DNA from: Ceratotherium simum simum
Taxonomy: Eukaryota > Chordata > Mammalia > Perissodactyla > Rhinocerotidae
Reading direction: 5' to 3'
NCBI RefSeq assembly: GCF_000283155.1
Contig: NW_004454178.1
Span: 25,110,878 to 25,174,877, forward strand
DNA length: 64,000 nucleotides
Each line of letters opens with the position of its first letter. Within the stretch, counting starts at the first letter, position 1. The translations under genes were made by a program, and so were the position numbers. Below, one piece after another: positions 35,042 to 45,429 of the stretch. The notes below the pieces were generated by a model. It was not told the origin of the DNA, made no database searches, and saw only the letters and a program-made list of their open reading frames with translations.

Positions 35042-38000
35042 TTTTTCCCCACAATAAGAAAGAATGTTTGGTTTTTTTAACATTGTGAAAATTTGGGTGT
35101 ACATTATTGTTTTTCATTTTCTGAGTAGACTTCATCGTGGTCATCCCGAGTAGTCTAATTATTGTCCATCACCACACATATGTGTCCCTTTACCCCTTTC
35201 ACCCACCCCCCACCCCCCTTCCCCTCTGGTAACCACTAATCTGTTCTCTTTATCTGTGTATTTGTTATATTCCACATATGAGTGAAATCATGCAGTATTT
35301 GTCTTTCTCTGTCTGGTTTATTTCACCTAACATCGTACCCTCAAGTTTCATCCATATTGTTGCAAATGGGACAATGTCATCTTTTTTTAATGGCTGAGTA
35401 CTATTCCATTGTATATATATACCACATCTTTATCCAGTCGTCAGTTGATGGGCACGGGTTACTTCCATGTCTTGACTATTGTGAATAATGCTGCAGTGAA
35501 CATAGGGGTGCATAGATCTCTTTGGATCATTGATTTCAAGTTCTTTGGATAAATGCCCAGTAGTGGGATAGCTGGATCATATGGTATTTCTATTTTTAAT
35601 TTTTTGATAAATCTCCATGCTGTTTTCCATAGTGGCTGCACCAGTTCGCATTCCCACCAGCAGTGCATGAGGGTTCCCTTTTCTCCATATCCTCTCCAAC
35701 ATTTGTTGTTTTTTGTCTTGTTAATTATAGCCATTCTGACTGGTGTAAGGTGATATCTCATTGTTGTTTTGATTTGCATTTCCCTAATAATTAGTGATGT
35801 TGAACATCTTTTCGTGTGCCGATTGGCCGTCTGTATAGCTTCTTTGGAAAAATGTCTGTTAATATCCTCTTCCCATTTTTTTGATTGGGTTGTTTGTTTT
35901 TTTGTTGTTGAGTTGAATGAGTTCTTTATATATTTTGGAGATCAACCCCTTGTCAGATAGGTGATTTGCAAATATTTTCTCCCAGTCGGTGGGTTGTCTT
36001 TTTGTTTTGTTCATGGTTTCCTTTGCTTTGCAGAAGCTTTTTAGTCTGATGTAGTCCCATTTGTTAACTTTTTCTTTTGTTTCCCTTGCCCAGTCAGACA
36101 TGTTATTTGAAAAGATGCTGCTAAGATCAATGTCAAATAATGTACTGCCTATATTTTCTTCTAGGAGTTTTATAGTTGCAGGTCTTACATTCAAGTCTTT
36201 AATCCATTTTGAGTTAATTTTTGTGTATGGTGTAAGATAATAGTCTACTGTCATTCTTTTGCATGTGGCTGTCTAGTTTTCCTAGCACCATTTATTGAAG
36301 AGACTTTCCTTGCTCCATTGTATGTTCTTGGCTCCATTGTATGTTCTTGGCTCGTTTGTCAAAGATTAACTGTCCATAGATTTGTGATTTTATTTCTGGG
36401 CTTTCAATTCTGTTCCATTGATTTCTGTGTCTGTTTTTGTGCCAGTACCATGCTGTTTTGATTACTGTAGCTTTGTAGTATATTTTGAAGTCAAGAATGG
36501 TGATGCCTCCAGCTTTGTTCTTTTTTCTCAGGATTGCTTTGGCTATTCGGGGTCTTTTGTTGTTCTATATAAATTTTAGAACTCTTTGTTCAATTTCCAT
36601 GAAAATATCATTGGGATTCTGATTTGGATTGCCTTGAATCTGTAGATGCTTTAGGTAGTATGGACATTTTTACTATGTTGATTCTTCCAACCCGTGAGCA
36701 TGGAATATTTTTCCATTTCTTTGTGTATTCTTCAGTTTCTTTCAGTAATGTCTTATAGTTCAGTGTATAGGTCTTTCACCTCTTTGCTTAAGTTTATTCC
36801 TAAATACTTTATTCTGTTTGTTGGGATTGTAAATGGGATTGTACTCTTGAGTTCTCTTTCTGTTAGTTTATTATTAGTGTATAGAAATGCAACTGATTTT
36901 TGTAAGTTGATTTTGTACGCTGCAACTTTCCTGTAGTTGTTGATTATCTCTAATAGTTTTCTGATGATTCTTTAGGGTTTTCTACATCTAGGATCATGTC
37001 ATCTGCAAACAGAGAGAGTTTCACTTCTTCCTTTCTAATTTGGATTCCTTTTATTTCTTTTTCTTGCCTAATTGCTCTGGCCACATCCTCCAGTACTGTG
37101 TTGAATAGGAGTGGTGAGAGTGGGCACCCTTTTCTTGTTCCTGTTCTCAGAGGGATGGCTTTCAGGTTTTCACCATATGAATGATGCTGGCTGTGAGTTT
37201 GTCATATATGGCCTTTATTATGGTGAGGTACTTTCCTTCTATACCCATTTTGTTGAGAGTTTTTATCATAAATGGATGTTGGATCTTGTCAAATGCTTTC
37301 TCTGCATCTATTGAGATGATCATGTGGTTCTTATTCTTCATTTTGTTAATGTGGTGTCACATTGATTGATTTGCAGATGTTGAGCCATCCCTGCACCCCT
37401 GGAGTAAATCCCACTTGATCATGGTGTATGATCCTTTTAATGAATTGCTATATTTGGTTTGCCAATATTTTGTTGAGGATTTTTGTATCTCTGTTCATTA
37501 GCAATATTGGCCTGTAATTTTCCTTCGTTGTGTTGTCCTTGTCTGCTTTGGGTATCAGGGTAATGTTGGCCTCAAAGAATGAGTTAGGAAGCATTCCGTC
37601 TTCTTTGATTTCTTGGAATAGTTTGAGAAGGATAGGTATTAAATCTTCTTTGAATGTTTGGTAAAATTCTCCAGAGAAGCCATCTGGTCCTGGACACTTG
37701 CTTTTTGGTCCTGGACACTTGTTTGGGAGGTTTTTGATTACTGTTTCAATCTCTTTACTTGTGATTGGTCTATTCAGATTCCCTATTTCTTCTTGATTCA
37801 GTTTTGGGAGGTTGTATGAGTCTAATAATTTATCTGTTTCTTCTAGATTATCTAATTTGTTGGCATACAGTTTTTCATAGTATTCTTTTATAATCCTTTG
37901 TATTTCTGCAGAATCTGTTATAATTTTTCCTCTTTCATTTCTAATTTTGTTTATTTGAGCCTTCTCTCTTTTTTTCTTGGTGAGTCTGGCCAAGGGTTTG

Positions 38001-38354
38001 TCAATTTTGTTTATCTTCTCAAATAACCAGCTCTTGGTTTCATTAATCCTTTCTACTGTTTTTTTAGCCTCTATTTCATTTATTTCTGCTCTGATTTTTA
38101 TTATTTCCCTCCTTGGCTGCCTTTGGGCTTTGTTTGTTCTTCTTTTTCTAATTCTGTTAGGTGCAGTTTAAGGTTACTTATTTGAGATTTTTCTTATTTG
38201 TTGAGGTGGGCCTGTATTGCTATCAGTTTCCCTCTTGTGACTGCTTTTGCTGTATCCCGTATGGGTTGGTATGTTGTATTTTCATTTTCGTTTGTCTCCA
38301 GGTATTTTTTAATTTCTCCTTTGATTTCTTCATTTATCCAATGGTTATTCAGTA
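35042..38354 (-). mobile_element. Younger L1, 5'-truncated, inserted into an older L1
   Basis: About 3.3 kb of L1 in reverse. A poly(A) remnant (T run) lies at the left, then the 3'UTR with CCACCCCCCACCCCCCTTCC, then ORF2. Open pieces at 35459-35779, 35859-36254 and 37448-37993 translate as ORF2 C-terminus, connection region and reverse transcriptase; they are separated by stops and frameshifts. It is cut off at the 5' side at about 38,354, inside ORF2, so ORF1 and the promoter are absent. GCTTGTCTTTTCACTTTTT occurs on both sides (35023-35041 and 38355-38373) as target duplication. Not capable of movement. Confidence 0.93.
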
Positions 38355-39130
38355 GCTTGTCTTTTCACTTTTTTAGTAGTCTTTTGATGAGCAGAAGTTC
38401 TAACATTTTGCTGAAGTTCAAATTAACGTTTTTATTAACACCTTTTGTATTCTATTTAAGAAATCTTTGCTTACACCAATGTCGTGAATATATTCTCCTT
38501 TGTTTTCTTTGAGAAACTTACAAGTTTGGTTTTCACATTCAGAAATATGAACCATCTCACTTTTGTTATTGTATATGATGTGAGGTAAGGCTCCAGGCTT
38601 TTTTCCCCATTGTAAAAATCTAGTGGTGCTAGCACCATTTATTGAATATATGCCTTAGACCTTCCTTTCCATATTGAATGGAATTAGTGCCTTTGTCTAA
38701 AATCAAATGACTCTCTTTCTGGACACTCAGAATCTGTTCCTTAATGTATTAGTCTAACATACTAAACTGCCAATACTGTAGCTTTATAATAAGTCTTGAA
38801 GTATATATCATCCAACTTTCTTCTTCTAGATTATTTTGGCTATTCTAGGTTCATTGCATTTCTATATAAGTTTACAATCAGCTTGTCCACTTCTACCAAA
38901 AAATTCTTCTGAAGTTTTGATTGAAATTGTGTTGAATCTATAGCTCAATTTGTAGAGAACAGATCTTAACAGTATTAAGCCTCTCAATACATGAATGTAG
39001 TATATCTCTCCTTTTATTTAGTTTCTCTTTAATTTCTCTTAGCAGTGTTTTGCAGTTTTCTATATAAAAGTCTTGTACATCTTTTGTTACATTTATTACA
39101 TTACATTTCATTACATTTAGCTGATATTTA
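38355..39130 (-). mobile_element. Old L1, middle part
   Basis: Continues the reverse L1 text interrupted at 35041 (TAGTCTTTTGATGAGCAGAA, ATTTCTATATAAGTTTACAA). More mutated than the L1 inside it, with no open frame of note. Confidence 0.65.
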
Positions 39131-39169
39131 TAACTATCTTCTTCTACTACCTATTGTATATTCCCTTGG

Positions 39170-42100
39170 TCTTCAGTAAGCACTTCAGCTGGTAATGGCT
39201 CTTTACCTGTTGGAGTGACCCAAACCTTTATTCCTGAAGGTTCTGGGCCATTAGTGTAGTGCTGACTGGATTGGGTTTTGGTAGTTTCTCATTTTCCTAA
39301 ATCACAGGGTATGGTAATGCTAACAGACTCCCTAAGGAATCGCCTGTATTCCAAAGATACTTTTGCTTACCCCCTTTGTGGAGTAGTAGTCCAATTTCCC
39401 CTTGGTATTCCCAAGGGGAAATAACCCCAGCCAACACTGTAACTCCCTTTGTTGCCTGTTGATTCAGAGACGTGAGGAGCCCAAAGTGACCAGGTGGCAG
39501 TCTGAACTTCTAGTTCAACGAAGTCATTTCTCCTGGTGGAAGCATTTCTCCCTCAGGAACTAAGACCTTGAGGCCAGCAGAGCACAATGTTGTGGGAACA
39601 GGGAGCAAAAATTTTGCTAGTAGATTACTAGGGGTAATATTGAGTGGTGACACTCCCATTTATACCCTTTAATTCCTGGACCCATGAAGTTTGGCTATCA
39701 GAGGAACAACGCTATATATTGGATGCTGATTTAGAGCATATGCAGCCTTTTGGAGAACCTTGCCCCAGCCCTGCAAGGTATTGTCACTTTGCTGGCATTG
39801 TAACTGAGTCTTCAAAAGGGCATCTACTGTTCTATCAAGCCAACTGCTTCAGGATGGTGGGGAACATGGTAAGACAATGAATTCGTTGAGCATGGGCCCA
39901 TTGTCCCACTTTTTTTGCTGTGAAGCGAGTTCCTTCATCAGAAATAACACTGTGTTGAATACTATGACAGTGGATAAAGCATTCTGTAAGTCCACAGATA
40001 GTGGTTTGGGCAGAAGCATTGCGTGCAATGAAGGCAAATGTGTATCCAGAGTAAGCATCTATTCCAGTGAGGACAAAACACTGTCCCTTCCATGATAGAA
40101 GCAGTACAGTGTAATCAACCTGCCAGGTAACTGTCTGATCACCCTGGGGAATGGTGTCATATCGGGGACTCAGTGTTGGTCTCTGCTGCTGGCAATTTTC
40201 CAAACTGGCCTTGGTGCTTGGAAGTCCATGCTGCTGAGTATATGCATAACCTCCATGCCTGCCACCATGGCCCCTTTGTTCATGAGCCCATTGGGTGATG
40301 ACAGGGTGGCTGGGGAAAGAGGCTGACTGGTATCAACAGAATGGATCATCCTATCCACTTGATTATTAAAATCCTTCTCTGCTGATACCCTTTGGTGAAC
40401 ATTCACATAGGACACAGATATTTTCACATCTTATGCCCATTCAGAGAGGTCTACCCACATATTTCTTTCCCAGATTTCTTTGTTACCAATTTTCCAATCA
40501 TGTTCCTTCCAAGTTCCTAACCATCCGGCCAAACCACTGGCCACAGCCCATGTATCGGTATATAATCACACATCTGACCATTTCTTCTTCCAAGCAAAGT
40601 GAACAACCAGGTGCACTGCCCAAAGTTCTGCCCAGTGGAGGATTTCCCTTCACCACTGTCCTTTTGGGATGTCCCAGAGAGGGGCAGGTAGTGCTGCAGC
40701 TGCCCACTTGTGGGTAGTGTCTGCGTATCATGCAGAACCATCTGTAAACCAGGCCGGAGACTTTTCCTCCTCTGTCAACTGATCATAAGGAACTCCCCAT
40801 GAGTCCAGAGATGCAGCCTGGGAGAAAGAACGCAGTGTAGCAGAAATGGGGACCGTGGGCACTTGGGCCACTTCTTCATGTAACTTATTTGTTCCTTCAG
40901 GGCCTGGTTGGGCCCGATCACATATATACCGGATCCATTTGATGATGGAATGTTGCTGTGCATGCCCAATTTTATGGCTTTATGAGTCAGATAACACCCA
41001 GTTATGGGCACACACCATAATGGGCAGCTCAGGTTGCATAATAACTTGCTGGCCCATGGTCAAGCGTTCAGTCTCTACTAAGGCCCACTAGCAGGCCAAG
41101 AGCTGTTTCTCAAAAGGAGAGTAGTTATCTTCAGATGATGGCAGGGCTTTGTGCCACAGTCCTAAAGGCCTGCACTGCCATTCACCTATCAGGGCCTGCC
41201 AAAGACTCCAGACAGCATCCCCATCTGCCACGGACCCTTCAAACACTATTGGATATGCTGGATCATATGGACCAAGTGGCAGAGCAGCTTACATAGCAGC
41301 CCAGACATGTTGCAGAGCCTTCTCTTGTTCTGGGCCCCATTCTAAACTAGCAGCTTTTTGGGTTACTCAGTAAATGGACCAGAGTAACACAACCAAATGA
41401 AGAGTATGTTGCCTGTAAAATCCAAAGAGGCCCACTAGGCATTGTGGCCTGTTTCTTGGTTGTGGGAGGGGCCAGATTCAACAACTTATTTTTTACCTTA
41501 GAAAGGATATCTCAACCTGCTCCACGCCACTGGACTCCTAGAAATTTCACTGAGATAGAAGGCACCCGAATTTTAGTCAGATTTATTTCCTACCCTCTGA
41601 CACACAAATGTCTTACCAATAAGTCTAGAGTAGTTGCTGCTTCTCACTCACTAGGTCCAATCAGCATAATGTCATCAATGTAATGGACCAGTGTGATATC
41701 TTATGGAAGGAAAAGGTAATCAAGATCCCTGCAAACTAAATTATGACATAGGACTGGAGAGTTGATATATCCCTGAGGTACGACAGTGAAGGTGTATTGC
41801 TGGCCTTGCCAGCTGAAAGCAGTCTGCTTCTGGTGGGCCTTATGGACAGGTATGGAGAAAAGGGCGTTTGCCAGATCAAAAGCTGCATACCAGCTACCAG
41901 GGGATGTGTTAATTTGCTCAAGCAGTAAAACCACATCTGGTACAGCAGCTGCAATTGGAGTCACCACCTAGTTAAGCTTATGATAATCCATTGTCATTCT
42001 CCAAGATCCATCTGTCTTCTGCACAGGCCTAATAGGAGAGTTGAATGGGGATGTGGTGGGAATCACCACCCCTGCACCTTTCAAGTCCTTGATGGTGGCA

Positions 42101-42715
42101 CCAATCTCTGCAGTCCCGCCAGGGATGTGATATTGCTTTTCATTTACTATTTTTCTAGGTAGAGGCAATTCTAATGGCTCCCACTTGGCCTTTCCCACCA
42201 TAATAGCCCTTACTCAACAGGTCGGGGAACCAGTGTGGGGATTCTGCCACCTGCTAAGTATGTCTTTTCCAGTTATGCATTCTGGAACTAGGGAGATAAC
42301 CACAAGATAGGTTTAGGGACCCACTGGATCCACTGTGAGATGGATCTGAGCTAAAATTCCATTTATCACCTGACCTCCATAAGCCACTATTCTGACTGGA
42401 GGGCCACAGTCATGTTTTAGGTCTCCTAAAATCAGTGTTAGTTCAGAGTCAGTGTACAGTAGTCTCTGATAGTTCTGATTATTTCCTTTTCCCCAGTGTA
42501 CAGTTACCTTGGTAAAAGGCTGTAAGTCCCTTTGGGGAAGGCTAGGAGAAAGATTAACATAAATTTTTATTAGTATATTTGGAGTCCTTCCTCAAGAGGA
42601 CCCAGCCTCCCCTTCATTCAAGGGGTTCTGGGTCTGTAAACTGGTACAACGCAAATCTGGGAGTTGATTAAGGGGCCATGACTCTTTTTATGATTCAGGT
42701 TAGAGTTTTGTTCAC
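39170..42715 (-). mobile_element. ERV-L-type endogenous retrovirus pol remnant
   Basis: Read in reverse, the order is protease-like sequence (about 42,200-42,700), reverse transcriptase (about 42,201 to 41,640), RNase H-like region, then integrase (about 40,430 to 39,640). The integrase piece 39835-40203 shows a W-Q-V-D-Y block and a downstream S-D-E-G block with the spacing of the catalytic D,D part. The reverse transcriptase YIDD motif is at 41671-41682, but an in-frame stop at 41701-41703 lies just before it. Many further stops and shifts occur. No LTR, gag or env was seen. It sits within old L1 sequence. The class III (ERV-L) assignment rests on overall resemblance. Confidence 0.8.
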
Positions 42716-43111
42716 TTGACCTATAACTTTTCTGCTTTTATAGATCAAATAAGAATTTAGTAGGATTAATAGAAACTCATATAGGATAGATCTTTGATGG
42801 TCTTTTCAGTTTTTTCTATGTTTGGTTTTCTGTTCAGCTTTTTCTATAAGTCTTTTTTAAAAACTATTTTCCTTGAAAATTGCCTATTTTGGTTAAATTT
42901 TCAAATTATCCATCAGAGGTGTATATAGCAATCTAAATTTTTTAAGTACCTTTTTATCTCTTGTTAAAATGCTCCTTTTATCATTACTAACTTTTGTTTC
43001 AGTCCTCTCTTTCTTAGTGAGATTTGTCTGGTATTTATCTACTTTAATTTTTTCAGAGGCTAGCTCTTGGTTTTAGTTATCATTTTTACTGTTTTTAAAT
43101 TTGTCACTTCT
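42716..43111 (-). mobile_element. Old L1, right part
   Basis: Reverse L1 ORF2 text (TTTCAGAGGCTAGCTCTTGG) resumes after the ERV remnant and is then broken by an ERE. It continues between and after the two EREs to about 43,870. Confidence 0.6.
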
Positions 43112-43420
43112 GGGCTGGCCCCGTGGCTTAGCGGTTAAGTGCACGCGCTCCGCTACTGGCGGCCCGGGTTCGGATCCCGGGCGCACACTGACACACCGCA
43201 TCTCTGGCCATGCTGAGGCTGCATCCCACATACAGCAACTAGAAGCATGTGCAACTATGACATACAACTATCTACTGGGGCTTTGGGGAAAAAAAAAAGG
43301 AGGAGGATTGGCAATAGATTGTTAGCTCAGAGCCGGTCTCCCTCAGCAAAAAGAAGAGGATTAGCATGGGTGTTAGCTCAAGGCTGATCTTCCTCACACA
43401 CACAAAAAATAAATAAAATA
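43112..43420 (+). mobile_element. ERE SINE, long form
   Basis: GGGCTGGCCCCGTGGCTTAG head, CATACAGCAACTAGAAGCAT, then GTTAGCTCAGAGCCGGTCTC and an A-rich tail. The flanks TTGTCACTTCT and TTGGTCACTTCT are its target duplication. Confidence 0.94.
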
Positions 43421-43464
43421 AATTGGTCACTTCTGCTTTTGTCTTAACTAATTCTATCCCCAAC

Positions 43465-43698
43465 TTTTTTTTTTTTTTTTTTGGTGAGGAAGATCTGCCC
43501 TGAGCTAACATCTGCCAGTCCTCCTCTTTTTTTGCTGAGGAAGATCCATGCCCATCTTCCTCTACTTTATATGGGACGCCGCCACAGCATGGCTGGACAA
43601 GCGGTGCATCGGTGTGCGCCCGGGATCCGAACCGGTGAACCCCAGGCTGCTGTAGCGGAGCGCGCGCATTTAACCGCTTGCGCCGCCGGGCCAGCCCC
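43465..43698 (-). mobile_element. ERE SINE
   Basis: T run, GGTGAGGAAGATCTGCCCTG, then CGCCGCCGGGCCAGCCCC. Confidence 0.94.
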
Positions 43699-44344
43699 AG
43701 TCCTTAACTTTTTTGATTTAAAGACTTTAGTTCTTTTCTAGATTCTTCAGTTGACTGCTTATTAATTCATTTATTTTAGTTTTACTTAATAATAAGCATC
43801 TAAAGCTATGACTTCTTTTGGTTATAAATTTGCCCAGGTCCCATATATTTTGAAAGTCTGTGTTCTCACTGTCATTAATTTTTTTTCAATTGTCGAAGTT
43901 CACACTGTTTATTAAGTGTCTAAGTCAGGATTCAAAAGCTAGACAGGCTGTCTCCATGGAGTGAGCTCTTATTTCTGCTTTATAACGTTTTCTCATTGTA
44001 GAACAGGGAGAGTGAACTTAGATGATTTGTTCAGGATCATTGATTGGAATAGTTCATTAGGAATTGTAACAAAATCAGTTCTTTTTTTCGAAACTCATCA
44101 GGAACGTTTGTAATACCTGGTCACCAGAATTCCATTGAAGATACCTAGGTTTTTAGGGGTGTAAACAGTGAAGATAACTAGGGGCCATAAGGTTCAAAAT
44201 GATTTTGTGGGTTGGCTGGACATTTCTTCTGCTGGTTTCCTCTGGGGTCACTCATGTGTCCATTGAGGTACCTTGGTTTTCCTACAAGTGACTAGCTTGG
44301 GCTTTCTCGTGTGACAGCTGGGTGGAAAGAGCCATTGTCATTAA
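43699..44344. other. Sequence between repeats upstream of RBM44
   Basis: The first part, to about 43,870, is old antisense L1. The rest is unassigned sequence without a gene. Confidence 0.45.
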
Positions 44345-44589
44345 GTTTTTTTAAACAGCTTTATTGAGGTATATTTTGCTCATTTCAAATGTACAATTCA
44401 GTAATTTTAGTAACTTTATCAAGTGGTGCAACCATCTCACCACAAAACAGTTTTAGAACATTTTAATCCCTCCAGTAAGATCCCTTATGCCCATTTACAG
44501 TTAACCCCTCTTCCCATCCCCCACCCCAGGCAGCCACTTATCTACTATCTGTCTCTATAAATTTGCTTTTTCTGTATATTTCATTTAAA
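44345..44589 (-). mobile_element. L1 3' end fragment, antisense
   Basis: AACAGCTTTATTGAGGTATA and TTCAAATGTACAATTCAGTA are well-known reverse L1 3'UTR text. It is split by the next ERE and resumes at 44806 to about 45,000. Confidence 0.7.
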
Positions 44590-44787
44590 GATTTTATTTA
44601 TTTATTTTTTCCCCCCAAAGCCCAGTAGATAGTTGTATGTCATAGCTGCACATTCTTCTAGTTGCTGTATGTGGGACGCGGCCTCAGCATGACCAGAGAA
44701 GCGGTGTGTTGGTGCGCAGCCGGGATCCGAACCCGGGCCGCCAGCAGCAGAGCGCACGCACTTAACCACTAAGCCACGGGGCCGGCC
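44590..44787 (-). mobile_element. ERE SINE with perfect 18-bp target-site duplication
   Basis: A TTTATTTATTTATT tail and CACGGGGCCGGCC head. Identical CTGTATATTTCATTTAAA flanks it at 44572-44589 and 44788-44805, inside an L1 fragment. Confidence 0.96.
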
Positions 44788-44805
44788 CTGTATATTTCAT
44801 TTAAA

Positions 44806-45338
44806 TGGAATCATACAATATGTGATCTCTTATCTGGCTTCTTTCATTCAGCATAATGTTTTTGAGATTAACCCACAAGGTTACGTGTCAGTAGTTTGTT
44901 CCTTTTTGTAGCTGAAAGATATTCCCTTGTATGGATATATCCTGTCCTTGGTTTTTAATAAGTCTGCAATTTGTTTTGGAAATATTTTTGATTCAGGTTT
45001 GACATAAATAGAGTCACATTGTAGCCTTTAGTACTCTATTTTTTTTTTGGATTAAGACTTTTTTGGAGTCCTAATACATTGGTGTTTTATTTTTTTTAAT
45101 GTTCCTTGGAAATTTTAGAAGAATATGTCTTGCCTGTTTAAATAGTACTGTCTTCTATGTAGCTGTCAATTCATGCTTTTAAAAAAGTTATTTAAATGTT
45201 CTATCAGTTCTGTTTATTAGCCCTCTTGTATTAGAATCTTTGACTATAATTGCCACTTTGTCAAATTCTTGTTTTTCTGATAGTTTTTTAAATATAATGC
45301 TGAGTCTAATAATAGTTCAATATTTACACCTCTTCTAG
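44806..45338 (-). mobile_element. L1-like sequence up to the first RBM44 coding exon
   Basis: 44,806-45,000 is reverse L1 3'UTR text (GGAATCATACAATATGTGAT). The remainder to the acceptor at 45338 is T-rich L1-like text with lower certainty. Confidence 0.5.
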
Positions 45339-45356
45339 AATACACATCTTTGAGAG

Positions 45357-45429
45357 ATGCAGACCACTGCAGTGGTGGAGACAGCTTCTGGTAAACGCTA
45401 CCACAATAATGGAGGAAACATCCAGAAAG
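45357..45429 (+). CDS. RBM44: RBM44 coding exon 1 (start codon)
   Basis: The acceptor TCTTCTAG at 45331-45338 is followed by 18 bases and then ATG with G at -3. The exon reads [20 protein letters not shown] and NIQK, ending in phase 1 before GTGAGG. The 5' non-coding exon or exons lie upstream, probably from the CpG island near 30.5 kb. Confidence 0.9.

Noticed and set aside
35459..37993. Minus-strand open frames as host genes
   Set aside because: Their translations are L1 ORF2 pieces with stops and shifts between them.
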